A stretch of 64,000 nt of DNA. Source: an actinobacterium SCGC AAA044-N04. Its GTDB lineage: Bacteria; Actinomycetota; Actinomycetes; Nanopelagicales; Nanopelagicaceae. Position 1 is the stretch's first letter. Every line of letters begins with the position of its first letter. The notes under the pieces are model-generated. The model was not told where the DNA came from. It worked only from the letters and a program-made list of their open reading frames with translations, and did no database searches. Shown here piece after piece: positions 10,073-19,337 of this stretch. The stretch covers positions 62,001 through 126,000 of the forward strand of contig KB900461.1 of assembly GCA_000378885.1 (NCBI GenBank), given 5' to 3'. The position numbers were made by a program, and so were the translations under genes.

Positions 10073-10935
10073 TGGCACGTCGTGGAGGACTCGGAACAAA
10101 CCTAGATGCATTGATTCCAACATCATTAACTGTTGCAGGGCAAGAAGTTGCAACTCAAAATGAAATTGATGTCAATCTGATATCTGCTAACCCACGTCAA
10201 CCACGCCAACACTTTGATGTGGATGCACTTAACGAATTAACCGCATCTATTAAAGAGATCGGCATCTTGCAACCTCCTGTTGTTCGCCAGAAACCAAATG
10301 GTTCTTATGAACTGATCATGGGAGAGCGCAGATTCCGCGCAGCTAAAGCTGCAGGATTAAAAACAATTCCAGTAATTATTCGCCAAACTCCAGATAATGA
10401 ACTTTTGCGCGAAGCGTTGATCGAAAACATCCATCGCAGCCAACTTAACTCACTTGAAGAAGCCGCGGCATACTCACAACTTCTCACAGACTTTAACTGC
10501 ACACATGATGAATTAGCGGCAAAGCTTGGACGATCACGCCCGTTAATTTCTAACACTATTCGTTTAATGAACTTGCCAACTGCAGTTCAACAAAAACTAA
10601 TTACCGGCGCACTTAGCGCTGGACATGCACGCGCACTTTTGGGCCTTAGTGATTCAAGTGAAATTGAAAAACTAGCGGCGCGAATTGTGGCTGAAGGTTT
10701 GAGTGTGCGTGCAACAGAGGAAATCATTTCAACTGGAGCGCCAAAGCGAAAGGGTGCTAAAAAGTTAAAAGCAACAAAGTCGGCCAGCCCTGAACTTCAA
10801 GAAATCGCTGACACCATGGGTGACACTTTAGACACACGAGTTTCCATTCAAGGCAGTATGAAAAAGGGAACAATTGTTATTGAGTTTGCTGGAGCCGAGG
10901 ATTTAAAGCGAATTGCTAAGGCGATTAATAATTAA
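10072..10935 (+). CDS. parB: Chromosome partitioning protein ParB
   Basis: CTP-dependent DNA clamp that loads at parS and spreads. It is 287 residues. The N-terminal CTP-binding region has the motif IMGERRFRAAKAAG (GERRxRA box) and ENIHRSQLNSLEEA. The central helix-turn-helix is LAAKLGRSRPLISNTIRLMNLP, followed by GHARALLGL. The C-terminal dimerisation part is short. It is coupled to parA (TAATG), and the end overlaps the convergent aminotransferase gene by four bases. Confidence 0.96.
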   Translation: MARRGGLGTNLDALIPTSLTVAGQEVATQNEIDVNLISANPRQPRQHFDVDALNELTASIKEIGILQPPVVRQKPNGSYELIMGERRFRAAKAAGLKTIPVIIRQTPDNELLREALIENIHRSQLNSLEEAAAYSQLLTDFNCTHDELAAKLGRSRPLISNTIRLMNLPTAVQQKLITGALSAGHARALLGLSDSSEIEKLAARIVAEGLSVRATEEIISTGAPKRKGAKKLKATKSASPELQEIADTMGDTLDTRVSIQGSMKKGTIVIEFAGAEDLKRIAKAINN

Positions 10936-12194
10936 TTAAGTTGGTTTCCGCCGCGGCGAGCCATCTCAGTTTTAATAACTCCACCTAAAGCTTTCACACC
11001 TTCACGGATGCGCTCTGGTGTTGGGTAGCAATAGGACAAACGCATTGACCAAGAACCAAAACCATCTGCGTAAAAGGCTGTGCCGGGAACGTAGGCAACC
11101 TTGGCAACAATCGCTTTTGGCATCAGCGCTTTAGTATCGATTTCTTCTGGCAAAGTAACCCAGACGTAAAAACCACCGCCAGGCTTTGTCCATTTAGCCG
11201 TTACAGGAAAGTGCTCATCTAATGATTCAAGCATTGCATCGCGACGCACTTTGTATAGATCGCAAAAAGATGCAATCTGATCGCGCCATGGTTGATCAGC
11301 TAAATAACTAGAGATTGTTAACTGTGAAAAATTTGAAGGGCACAAGATTGAAGATTCACTGGCAATAATTAACTTCTCTTTAAGAGATGGTGGCACCAGC
11401 GCCCAACCCACACGCATTCCAGGAGCAATCGTCTTTGAAAAAGAGCCTAAATAAATAACATTCTCTGAATCCTCAGCGCGCATGGCGTTGGGAGATGGCT
11501 TATCAAAGCCAAGCAGGCCATAAGGGTTATCTTCAACAACAAAGATGCCCTCTGTGCGACAGATATTTAAGATCTCAGTACGGCGATCTGCAGGAAGTAG
11601 AACACCTGAAGGGTTTTGGTAGTTAGGAATTGTGTAGAGAAACTTAATTCGGCGCCCTGATGCTCTAACGCTCTTAATTGCAGCACGTAAACCATCTGGA
11701 ACTAACCCCAAATCATCTGTTTCAACATGGATAACTTTGGCTTCATATTGATGGAAAGTACCAAGTGCTCCAACGTATGAAGGTGCTTCAGCTAAAACAA
11801 CATCGCCTGGATCAATAAAAATACGTGAAATTAAATCTAGAGCCTGCTGGGAGCCAGTAGTAACTAAAACATCATCAGGATTAGCGCGAATACCTTCTAG
11901 CGCCATTACTTCACAGATTTGTTCGCGAAGTTTTGGATGTCCTTGTCCACTTCCATACTGCAAAGCTTCTGTGCCATTATTTAAAATAAGTTTTTGAACA
12001 ACATCAGCCATCATTCCCATCGGAAGTGCTGAAAGATTTGGCATTCCACCAGCCAATGAAACAATTTCAGGTCTAGATGCAACAGCAAAGAGTGAGCGAA
12101 TCTCGCTAGGTTGCATATGCGCAGCGCGTCCAGCAAAGCGCTCCTCTAGGTTTTGAGGCGCTCCGGTTGCAAAACGTGGCGTTACATCAGACAT
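10932..12194 (-). CDS. PLP-dependent class I/II aminotransferase (2-aminoadipate aminotransferase type)
   Basis: A 420-residue fold-type I aminotransferase. The PLP lysine is in GSFSKTIAPGMRVGWAL, with VVEDNPYGLLGF (Asp/Tyr contacting PLP) and the YTIPNYQNPSGVLLP segment typical of the LysN/MocR-aminotransferase subgroup. There is no GntR-type DNA-binding domain at the N-terminus. The substrate cannot be read from sequence; relatives include 2-aminoadipate and aromatic or branched-chain aminotransferases. A GGGAG Shine-Dalgarno precedes the ATG. It lies next to parB, converging with it. Confidence 0.88.
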   Translation of the reverse strand: MSDVTPRFATGAPQNLEERFAGRAAHMQPSEIRSLFAVASRPEIVSLAGGMPNLSALPMGMMADVVQKLILNNGTEALQYGSGQGHPKLREQICEVMALEGIRANPDDVLVTTGSQQALDLISRIFIDPGDVVLAEAPSYVGALGTFHQYEAKVIHVETDDLGLVPDGLRAAIKSVRASGRRIKFLYTIPNYQNPSGVLLPADRRTEILNICRTEGIFVVEDNPYGLLGFDKPSPNAMRAEDSENVIYLGSFSKTIAPGMRVGWALVPPSLKEKLIIASESSILCPSNFSQLTISSYLADQPWRDQIASFCDLYKVRRDAMLESLDEHFPVTAKWTKPGGGFYVWVTLPEEIDTKALMPKAIVAKVAYVPGTAFYADGFGSWSMRLSYCYPTPERIREGVKALGGVIKTEMARRGGNQLN

Positions 12195-12235
12195 GGCTTA
12201 AGTCTCCCATATGCCGGCACGTAGCCGAGCACTTA

Positions 12236-13228
12236 TTAGCGACGGATACCGGCTTTGCGCAGATCAGAAATACGCAGAGTTCCTGTTTTTGCATCATCTT
12301 CAGCAGCTAAATAGAGGCGCTGAATTGCAATAACGAGGGCTTCTGCAATTACATCACGAAAATCTGGACGGGACATACGGCCAATATCGCCAGGATTAGT
12401 TTTATAACCCAAATCAATACGAACTGCTGGTGCTTTAGTTAAGCGCAACAAATCCCATGTCATGGCATGTGTGCGGCAGTTAGCAAAATCAGTGCGCGCA
12501 CATATTTCGCGCTGAACTAGTGAAGCAAATCTTTCTCCAACAATTGAGTGCACACCATGTGCTTCGCTGCCATAAAAGTAAGTTGCAGCACCATGCGCGT
12601 TTTCATTCTTATAACTATCTTCGTGGAGTGAAATCATCAAATCAGCGTTGCTGATATTTGTGAAAGCTATACGTTCACTTTCAGATGGATTATTTTTTTC
12701 ACCACGAGTTAAGAAAACCGAAGCACCGAGTACAAGCAAACGACCTTCTGTGCGAACTGCAACATCATAAACAAGTGGATCGTCACCATCAGGGTTTAAA
12801 ACAATTGTTTTATTAGCAAGTGCTGGTCCGCGATTCTTTTGATTTGCACTCTCGCGCAAAATAGATGGCGCACCACCAGAAACTATTTTAGTTAAACGAA
12901 TAAGAGCAATGATTGTTGCTGGACCACATTTACCATCAACTGTTGCACCAACAGATTTCTGAAAATCTTTAACAGCTAATTCAGTGCGGGGACCATAGAT
13001 TCCATCCACTCGCCCGCAATCAAAACCCATTTCAGTCAATCTCGATTGCAATGCGGCAACATCATCACCATGCATTAATGGTAGCTCTTGCAGATTGAGC
13101 GACCTATCTCCGAGTTTCCACTGCGCTTCCTCTAGAGCGCGAGCAGTGACCTCATCAACAAGACCCGTGACGCTTAAGCCACGGGCTTGTTGAAAAGATC
13201 GAATCTCGGATTCAGAAAGCTCTGGCAT
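12236..13228 (-). CDS. cwlM: CwlM-like protein: two peptidoglycan-binding domains plus degenerate amidase domain
   Basis: A 330-residue protein with two PG_binding_1 domains (about 1-40 and 50-115) and a C-terminal Amidase_3-type domain (140-320). No signal peptide is visible, so it is probably cytoplasmic. The domain lacks key residues: the usual DPGHGG zinc-ligand motif reads NPDGDD at 145-150, no clear second ligand Glu is seen, and the catalytic Glu position reads Asp in RIDLGYKTNPGD (D272). Only the SLHED histidine (H202) persists. In Mycobacterium, CwlM at the same locus (beside trxC/trxB and murJ) regulates MurA rather than cutting peptidoglycan. The same role is inferred here. Confidence 0.85.
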   Translation of the reverse strand: MPELSESEIRSFQQARGLSVTGLVDEVTARALEEAQWKLGDRSLNLQELPLMHGDDVAALQSRLTEMGFDCGRVDGIYGPRTELAVKDFQKSVGATVDGKCGPATIIALIRLTKIVSGGAPSILRESANQKNRGPALANKTIVLNPDGDDPLVYDVAVRTEGRLLVLGASVFLTRGEKNNPSESERIAFTNISNADLMISLHEDSYKNENAHGAATYFYGSEAHGVHSIVGERFASLVQREICARTDFANCRTHAMTWDLLRLTKAPAVRIDLGYKTNPGDIGRMSRPDFRDVIAEALVIAIQRLYLAAEDDAKTGTLRISDLRKAGIRR

Positions 13229-13233
13229 TTTCT

Positions 13234-13557
13234 TTAAGAGAGAAAGCTTTCAAGTTCCTTCAACATCGCAGGCTTTGGCTTAGCTCCAACAATTGTCTTC
13301 ACGATTTCGCCGTTAACAAAGACGTTCATAGTTGGAATCGATGAAATTCCATACTTAATCGCAATCGCTGACTCTTCATCAGTGTTGAGCTTTACGATCT
13401 TTAGCTTTGAGCCGTATTCATCTGAAATCTCTTCAAGAATTGGTCCTACAGCACGGCATGGGCCACACCATTCCGCCCAAAAATCCACCAATACAGGCGT
13501 GCTGCTCTTTAAAACCTCAGCATCAAATGTCGCTGTAGTTACTTTGCTCGTGGCCAT
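13234..13557 (-). CDS. trxA: Thioredoxin
   Basis: A 107-residue thioredoxin that reduces protein disulfides using electrons from the thioredoxin reductase encoded next to it. The active site is WCGPC with Cys31 and Cys34, and the conserved cis-proline is in SIPTMNVF. AAGGAG lies just before the ATG. It sits 37 bp after trxB and 5 bp before the cwlM-like gene, all in one direction. Confidence 0.97.
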   Translation of the reverse strand: MATSKVTTATFDAEVLKSSTPVLVDFWAEWCGPCRAVGPILEEISDEYGSKLKIVKLNTDEESAIAIKYGISSIPTMNVFVNGEIVKTIVGAKPKPAMLKELESFLS

Positions 13558-13594
13558 TTATTACTCCTTGATGTGTGTGTTTAGGTTGAGAACT

Positions 13595-14524
13595 TTAGTG
13601 TCCTGAGAGAAATCTTTCAGCATCTAGCGCCGCGGCGCAGCCAGAGCCAGCTGCCGTGATTGCTTGGCGATAAGTGTGGTCCACCAAGTCACCGCAGGCA
13701 AAGACGCCTTTGATGTTTGTTCTAGTGGAGCGATCTTCCACCTTTACATAGCCCTCAGAATCTAGATCGATTTGGCCAATAATTAATTCGCTGCGTGGAA
13801 TATGTCCGATAGCAACAAATAAGCCAGTGACATCTAATGTTGATTCAGATCCATCAACTGTGTTCTTAATCTTTAAACCAGAAACTTTGTCAGCACCTAG
13901 AACATCAATAACTTCAGAGTTCCACAAAAATTCAATCTTAGGATTACTTGCTGCGCGCTCGGCCATGATCTTTGATGCGCGCAATGAATCACGACGGTGA
14001 ATCAAAATAACTTTGTCGGCGAAACGAGTTAAGAATGTTGCTTCTTCAACTGCTGAGTCTCCCCCGCCAACAACTGCAATAGTTTGTCCGCGGAAGAAGA
14101 AACCATCACATGTAGCACACCAAGAAACACCGTGACCAGATAAACGCTTTTCATTTACTAAACCAATTTCGCGGTATGCACTACCAGTTGCAAGAATGAC
14201 AGCTTTTGCCTTAACAGTATTTCCTGAACCATCTTTCAAAATCTTGATATCACCCGCTAAATCCATTTCAACAATGTCATCGGTGATCAACTCTGTGCCA
14301 AAGCGCTTAGCTTGCTTTCGCATGCTGTCCATTAAATCTGGACCCATCACACCGTCAATAAATCCAGGAAAGTTTTCAACTTCAGTGGTGTTCATCAGTG
14401 CACCGCCTGCAGTTACTGAACCCTCATAAATAATTGGGTTTAACTGTGCGCGAGATGCGTAAATAGCAGCTGTGTATCCAGCTGGACCTGATCCGACAAT
14501 TACAACATCTCTAACTTCACTCAT
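13595..14524 (-). CDS. trxB: Thioredoxin-disulfide reductase
   Basis: FAD/NADPH flavoenzyme that reduces thioredoxin. It is 309 residues, normal for the low-molecular-weight class. The FAD dinucleotide motif is [10 protein letters not shown] (11-20), the redox-active CATC is at 136-139, the NADPH motif is [10 protein letters not shown], and the C-terminal FAD motif is [30 protein letters not shown]. An AGGGAG Shine-Dalgarno precedes the ATG. No sigM-like gene lies between it and murJ, unlike Mycobacterium. Confidence 0.97.
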   Translation of the reverse strand: MSEVRDVVIVGSGPAGYTAAIYASRAQLNPIIYEGSVTAGGALMNTTEVENFPGFIDGVMGPDLMDSMRKQAKRFGTELITDDIVEMDLAGDIKILKDGSGNTVKAKAVILATGSAYREIGLVNEKRLSGHGVSWCATCDGFFFRGQTIAVVGGGDSAVEEATFLTRFADKVILIHRRDSLRASKIMAERAASNPKIEFLWNSEVIDVLGADKVSGLKIKNTVDGSESTLDVTGLFVAIGHIPRSELIIGQIDLDSEGYVKVEDRSTRTNIKGVFACGDLVDHTYRQAITAAGSGCAAALDAERFLSGH

Positions 14525-14556
14525 GTGTGCTCCCTATAACCCGTAACTTATCTTCT

Positions 14557-16197
14557 TTATTCCGCTGCGCCAGGACGTCGTAAAACAGAGTTCTTTAGAT
14601 GTCTAATCATCGTGATTTCTTCAACACCAGCTGCCTTGCCAGCGATGAGATAGCCGACAAACGCTGCGCCCATAACAACTGCCAACTCTCCTAATCTAGC
14701 GATTTTACTTAATTCAACGCCAACCCAATCTAAATACTGGGTTAATGCAAAAAGCGGCAACATCACCGCAAAAGAGGCACCGAACAAACGAAGGTGTTGT
14801 CCGCCAAAATCCTTTAAGGAAATCGGACCAGTGTGTTTTTTGAGCAATGACAAAGTAACCAAAAGACCTACCAGATAAGAAATTGAGAACGCTGCACCTA
14901 AACCAATTGTTACCCACTGATTGCGCAGCGTGAAGAGTGAAACATAGGAAAGTGCAACAGCGATGATGTTAATGATTAATATTGAAATTACTTGTGTACG
15001 AGTATCTTCAAAGGCATTAAACCCGCGGATTAAAATTAAGTTGATAGAAAATGCAACTAAACCAAAACTTAGCGCGGCTAATACATAACCAATATATCTA
15101 GAATCCTCCAAAGGAATTCCAACGAAGATAACCGAAGTAATGAGTGGACCGAATAATAAGAATGCAACTGCACTCGGAATAGTTATAACTCCAACTAGTT
15201 TAATTGCACGAACTAATTGCTCGCGAACTTCATTAGCTTTCTTTTCTAGGGCTAGACGCGAGATGTGAGGCAAGATTGCAGTAATGATAGAAATAGTCAC
15301 AATTGAATAAGGCAACAACATAACAAAGTAGGCATATGTGTAAGGCGTGTAACCAACGCCGCGCTCGATTCCTTCTTGCGCACTTCGCACAGCAGCACTT
15401 GTAGCAACGTTAACTGTTACTAAATAACCAAGCTGTGAAATCAAAACATAAATCAAGGTCCAACCAGCTAAACCAAAAGATTTACCAAGACCACCTAACC
15501 CCCATTGAGGGCGCAGCTTTATTCCTAACTTCTTTATAACTGGAACTAACACCAACGCTTGAACAACCACACTGAGCGTTGTTCCCCATCCTAAAATCTG
15601 CACTTGTGCATTTGTAATATTCTCGATGCTCACAGCAGGAGAGAAAACAAGGAATGCACCAAATAAAGCGATTCCAAGGATGTTATTAGCTATCGGCGCC
15701 CACATTAACGGGGCAAAGGATCCACGGGCATTAGCCACTTGGCCCAGCATAGTGAACAGGCCTAGGAAGAAGATCTGCGGTAAACAGTAGCGAGTGAAAG
15801 CAATCGCAATCTCTTTTTCAACTTCAAAGCCAGTTGTGAAGAACTCCGGTGCATATAAGCGGACAAGAGTGGGAGCGAAATACATTCCCAAAGCAACGAG
15901 TGCGAACAAAATAATAGAAATTGTTGTAATCAAGCGCGATGCAAAACCATCTCCACCGTCTTCATGATCAAAAGATCTCACTAACTGCGGAATGAAAATT
16001 GCTGTTAGTGCACCGCCCACAAGTAAGTTATACAAAATATTCGGCATAGTGTTGGCCACATTGTAAGTATCAGCAAGTAGTGCTGTACCTAAAACAGCAA
16101 CAATTAAGATGCCGCGGATAAATCCCGTAATGCGAGAGATGATGGTGCCAAGTGCCATGATTCCTGAGGCACGGAAGAGTTCATTAGATTTCATCAT
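14557..16197 (-). CDS. murJ: Lipid II flippase MurJ (MviN family)
   Basis: A 546-residue polytopic membrane protein with roughly 14 hydrophobic segments. MurJ exports lipid II for peptidoglycan assembly. It begins with the typical SGIMALGTIISRITGFIRGILI segment carrying the conserved Arg residues, and has ANTMPNILYNLLVGGALTAIFIPQL soon after. It lacks the large C-terminal pseudokinase extension found in mycobacterial MviN. GAAAGGGG precedes the ATG; a second ATG follows one codon later. The start overlaps the end of the preceding DUF6049-like gene by 14 bp. Confidence 0.95.
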   Translation of the reverse strand: MMKSNELFRASGIMALGTIISRITGFIRGILIVAVLGTALLADTYNVANTMPNILYNLLVGGALTAIFIPQLVRSFDHEDGGDGFASRLITTISIILFALVALGMYFAPTLVRLYAPEFFTTGFEVEKEIAIAFTRYCLPQIFFLGLFTMLGQVANARGSFAPLMWAPIANNILGIALFGAFLVFSPAVSIENITNAQVQILGWGTTLSVVVQALVLVPVIKKLGIKLRPQWGLGGLGKSFGLAGWTLIYVLISQLGYLVTVNVATSAAVRSAQEGIERGVGYTPYTYAYFVMLLPYSIVTISIITAILPHISRLALEKKANEVREQLVRAIKLVGVITIPSAVAFLLFGPLITSVIFVGIPLEDSRYIGYVLAALSFGLVAFSINLILIRGFNAFEDTRTQVISILIINIIAVALSYVSLFTLRNQWVTIGLGAAFSISYLVGLLVTLSLLKKHTGPISLKDFGGQHLRLFGASFAVMLPLFALTQYLDWVGVELSKIARLGELAVVMGAAFVGYLIAGKAAGVEEITMIRHLKNSVLRRPGAAE

Positions 16198-17299
16198 TGC
16201 GCCCCTTTCTCACTCGGCGAACACTTTGGGCAACAGCAGCAAGTAAAAGCAGGATTGCGGCTCCCGTGGTAAACCATGTCACACGTTTATCAATAACCGT
16301 TGAATTGATCTGCAAAATAGATACTGGTGCCAGATTCACACCAGTTGAATCGGTAATTTGGGCAAAAATCGTGGTTTCCCCCGGCGCTATAACATCAAGA
16401 GTTAACTCCAACTGTTTTTTGGATTTAGCCGGCACAACAACACCAGCAAAATTTTCAACAACAACACGGGTATTCATAGGGATCATCTCTACGCTGACCA
16501 TCACATCAACTGCGAACTCGTTAATAATTGTCACAGGTAGTTTTGCAGTGTCGGTTGTGACTTGATACTTACCTGGATTAATTCTTAACTTATGTACTTG
16601 GGCATCAACTGCCACCTTTGCGCTATATGAAAAGTATTCACGTGAGTCTTTATCTAAAGATGGAGATAAAAGTCGACCCAGTCGGGTTCGCAAGAGCATT
16701 AAATCGTTATCAGCAACAGCTCGAGACAGGCGCGTAAGGGCTTTACGGCTATCGCTGTAATTCTTTTTTAACACTGGGTTGAGCTTTGATTTGCCTGTGC
16801 TCCAGCCACCATCTGGTTCGCTGCGCACAATACGACCCAAAGCGATCTGCAACTGTGATTTTCCAAATGCGTAATACATTTTTAATTCACTGGGGGCTAA
16901 AGAATTTGCCAAATTTATGTCGGGATTACCGTAAGCAAGAGCGATAACTTCATTACCTCTCGATACTTTCTGTAATTGTCCAAGCCAGTTGGATGCAAGC
17001 TGCGCGCCAATTGGAGTTGCATCAGTGGCTAACTTATATTCACCGGTCATAGCAACAACTTCATCGATTAAAGCTGGATCGATAACCCAAATTTTGGAAC
17101 GTGAAACGGGCACATATACCAACTGTCCTAATTTTCCTGATGGCGTTAACTCTTGTGCTAAATCATCATTTCTAAATTCACCAGTAAAAGTTTGATGCGC
17201 AGAGCTAATAATGCGAACGATTGTTTCATCAGCATGAACGGTTGATAGAGGCGCAAATAAAAAGAAAGCAGTGAGCAAAGAACCTATGAGTTTTTTCAT
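16184..17299 (-). CDS. Secreted membrane-anchored protein, probably DUF6049-like (Rv3909 position)
   Basis: A 371-residue protein with a Sec signal peptide (MKKLIGSLLTAFFLFAPLSTVHA, cleavage after about residue 23), an extracytoplasmic region and one C-terminal membrane span (about 338-358) ending in a basic RRVRKGRN tail. The region around 235-330 looks like a beta-sandwich (VTIINEFAVDVMVSVEM...PAKSKKQLELTLDV). It sits between murJ and the Nudix gene, exactly where Actinobacteria carry the DUF6049/Rv3909 gene, but it is only about half the usual length. Function is unknown; a link to MurJ or envelope assembly is inferred from the conserved position. Confidence 0.7.
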   Translation of the reverse strand: MKKLIGSLLTAFFLFAPLSTVHADETIVRIISSAHQTFTGEFRNDDLAQELTPSGKLGQLVYVPVSRSKIWVIDPALIDEVVAMTGEYKLATDATPIGAQLASNWLGQLQKVSRGNEVIALAYGNPDINLANSLAPSELKMYYAFGKSQLQIALGRIVRSEPDGGWSTGKSKLNPVLKKNYSDSRKALTRLSRAVADNDLMLLRTRLGRLLSPSLDKDSREYFSYSAKVAVDAQVHKLRINPGKYQVTTDTAKLPVTIINEFAVDVMVSVEMIPMNTRVVVENFAGVVVPAKSKKQLELTLDVIAPGETTIFAQITDSTGVNLAPVSILQINSTVIDKRVTWFTTGAAILLLLAAVAQSVRRVRKGRNDEI

Positions 17300-17865
17300 G
17301 AGGTTAACTCACCGCTTCTTGCAATTAACTTCTTTTCATCTGGATATGCCAGGCGATCCACAATTTCGGCTAATGGGAACCAAGAAACTTCATCAACTTC
17401 ACTTACTTGTGGGGTTAATTCACCACTAACTTCAGTAAACATAAAGTGATGGACAGTCTTGTGAATGCGTTTGCCACCGGCCATAAACCAAAAATCAATG
17501 ACACCTAAAGATTTAGTAATAGATGAGGTGATTCCAGTTTCTTCAGCAACTTCACGAATTGCAGCTTGCTCTGGAGTTTCACCTTCTTCAATGTGACCTT
17601 TTGGCAAAGACCATAAAATACGTTTTCCAGTTGTGTCTTTATGATCTATTCGACCAATTAATAGGCCTTGTGTGCCAGAGGTGTCGATAACTAAGCCGCC
17701 AGCGCTGACTTCATCCACGCGCTTGGCATAGGGACGTTTGTTTTTTGGGTGAGGAGTTTTTTCAGGGTTGCTAGAACTCTGTGTTTGGGGGCCGCGGTTA
17801 GCGGGGCGCTTACGCTTCCGCTTCTTTTTCGTACCTTCGCTGCCCGCACCAGGTGCCGGGATCAT
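17296..17865 (-). CDS. Nudix hydrolase (MutT4-like position)
   Basis: A 189-residue Nudix protein. The Nudix box is complete: GHIEEGETPEQAAIREVAEETGI fits GX5EX7REUXEEXGU. The domain covers about 50-180. The first 50 residues are a very basic, probably disordered tail (KKKRKRKRP). The substrate is not deducible. The stop overlaps the next gene's ATG by four bases. No Shine-Dalgarno precedes the ATG; instead TACCCT lies six bases upstream, consistent with a leaderless mRNA. Confidence 0.9.
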   Translation of the reverse strand: MIPAPGAGSEGTKKKRKRKRPANRGPQTQSSSNPEKTPHPKNKRPYAKRVDEVSAGGLVIDTSGTQGLLIGRIDHKDTTGKRILWSLPKGHIEEGETPEQAAIREVAEETGITSSITKSLGVIDFWFMAGGKRIHKTVHHFMFTEVSGELTPQVSEVDEVSWFPLAEIVDRLAYPDEKKLIARSGELTS

Positions 17866-17897
17866 GGAGCAAGGGTACTGCTCTAACCTTACTTATT
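17866..17897. promoter_or_regulatory. Divergent promoter for Nudix gene and CCA enzyme
   Basis: Only 32 bp separate the Nudix ATG (17865, minus) from the preferred CCA-enzyme GTG (17898, plus). On the minus strand TACCCT (17872-17877) is six bases from the ATG. On the plus strand TAACCT (17884-17889) is eight bases from the GTG. Neither gene has a Shine-Dalgarno, so both probably have leaderless transcripts. Confidence 0.5.
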
Positions 17898-19337
17898 GTG
17901 AGTAACGCATTAGGAGCCGCGGGCGAGTTAGCCATTCGCTCACTTATTGAACGAGCCCCGCTGGCGAGTTCTCTAGCGCAATCCTTTAAAGCCAAAGACT
18001 TTACTTTGGCATTGGTTGGCGGACCTGTGCGCGATGCGCTTTTAGGAAGGTTGGGAAATGATTTAGATTTCACAACAAATGCGTTGCCACAAGAAACTAA
18101 AAAGATTTTAAATGAGTGGGCGGAAAATGTTTGGGATACCGGCATTGCATTTGGAACTGTTGCAGGTAAGCGCGGTGACACAACTGTTGAAGTAACTACG
18201 TATCGCACAGAGCATTACGATGCCGATTCACGCAAACCAACAGTTGAATATGGCAAAGATATCAACGGTGATTTATCGCGCCGCGATTTCACTGTTAATG
18301 CAATGGCGTTGGAGTTAACAACAGATAAGCCAGAATTTATTGATCCATTCAATGGCTTGAAAGATTTAGCAGAAAAAACTTTGCGCACACCAGGTTTACC
18401 AAATGATTCATTTAATGATGATCCACTTCGCATGATGCGGGCAGCACGTTTTGCTAGTCAATTAGATTTTGAAATCGAGCCTAGCGTTTTAACTTCTATT
18501 AAAGAGTTAGCACATCGCATTTCAATTATTTCAGCTGAGCGCGTGCGCGATGAATTCACAAAGATCATCATGTCTAGTAACCCTCGCAAAGGAATTACAT
18601 TATTAGTAGATACTGGCTTAGCTGATTTAGTGCTGCCAGAGATTCCTAAACTGCGCCTTGAAGTCGATGAACATCATCACCACAAAGATGTGTATGAGCA
18701 TTCAATTACAGTTCTAGAACAAGCAATCGAGCATGAAGATCGCTTAGGTGGTCCTAACCTTGTTATTCGCCTTGCTGCGTTACTCCACGACATAGGAAAA
18801 CCAAAGACTCGCGCCTTCATAGAAGGCGGCGGGGTTTCATTTCATCACCATGAAGTAGTGGGTGCTCGCCTAGCTAAAAAGCGTTTAGCTGAACTTCGCT
18901 TTGACGGTGACACAGTTGAAGCAGTTGAGCTTTTAACTACATTGCATCTGCGCTTTCACGGCTACGGGGATGGAGAATGGACCGATTCTGCCGTGCGTAG
19001 ATATGTGCGAGATGCCGGTGAATTATTGACTCATCTACATGTTCTTACTCGTGCCGATTGCACAACGCGCAATAAAACTAAAGCTGCACGTCTTGCAAGT
19101 GTGTATGACTCACTAGAAGCACGTATTGATGTTCTGATGGAACAAGAAGAGTTGTCAAAGATTCGCCCTGATCTAGATGGTCAACAAGTAATGGAGTTGT
19201 TGAACTTAAAACCTTCACGAGATGTTGGTGCAGCGATGGATTTTCTTATGGAGCTACGTCTTGAACAAGGACAAATCGGTGAAGAAAAAGCTACTGAGGC
19301 TCTACTTAACTGGTGGAAAGACAGAAGCGCGAAGTAA
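17898..19337 (+). CDS. cca: CCA tRNA nucleotidyltransferase / poly(A) polymerase family, with HD domain
   Basis: Adds or repairs the 3' CCA end of tRNAs. The nucleotidyltransferase motif is LALVGGPVRDALLGRLGNDLDFTTNA, with the catalytic D-x-D pair in NDLDF. The tRNA-binding part has FIDPFNGLKDL and DDPLRMMRAARFASQLDF. The HD domain follows with LAALLHDIGKPKTR and FHHHEVVGARL. I prefer the GTG at 17898 (479 aa) to the GTG at 17853, because the latter would overlap the divergent Nudix start and its promoter. The end overlaps the convergent MFS gene by 36 bp. Confidence 0.93.
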   Translation: MSNALGAAGELAIRSLIERAPLASSLAQSFKAKDFTLALVGGPVRDALLGRLGNDLDFTTNALPQETKKILNEWAENVWDTGIAFGTVAGKRGDTTVEVTTYRTEHYDADSRKPTVEYGKDINGDLSRRDFTVNAMALELTTDKPEFIDPFNGLKDLAEKTLRTPGLPNDSFNDDPLRMMRAARFASQLDFEIEPSVLTSIKELAHRISIISAERVRDEFTKIIMSSNPRKGITLLVDTGLADLVLPEIPKLRLEVDEHHHHKDVYEHSITVLEQAIEHEDRLGGPNLVIRLAALLHDIGKPKTRAFIEGGGVSFHHHEVVGARLAKKRLAELRFDGDTVEAVELLTTLHLRFHGYGDGEWTDSAVRRYVRDAGELLTHLHVLTRADCTTRNKTKAARLASVYDSLEARIDVLMEQEELSKIRPDLDGQQVMELLNLKPSRDVGAAMDFLMELRLEQGQIGEEKATEALLNWWKDRSAK

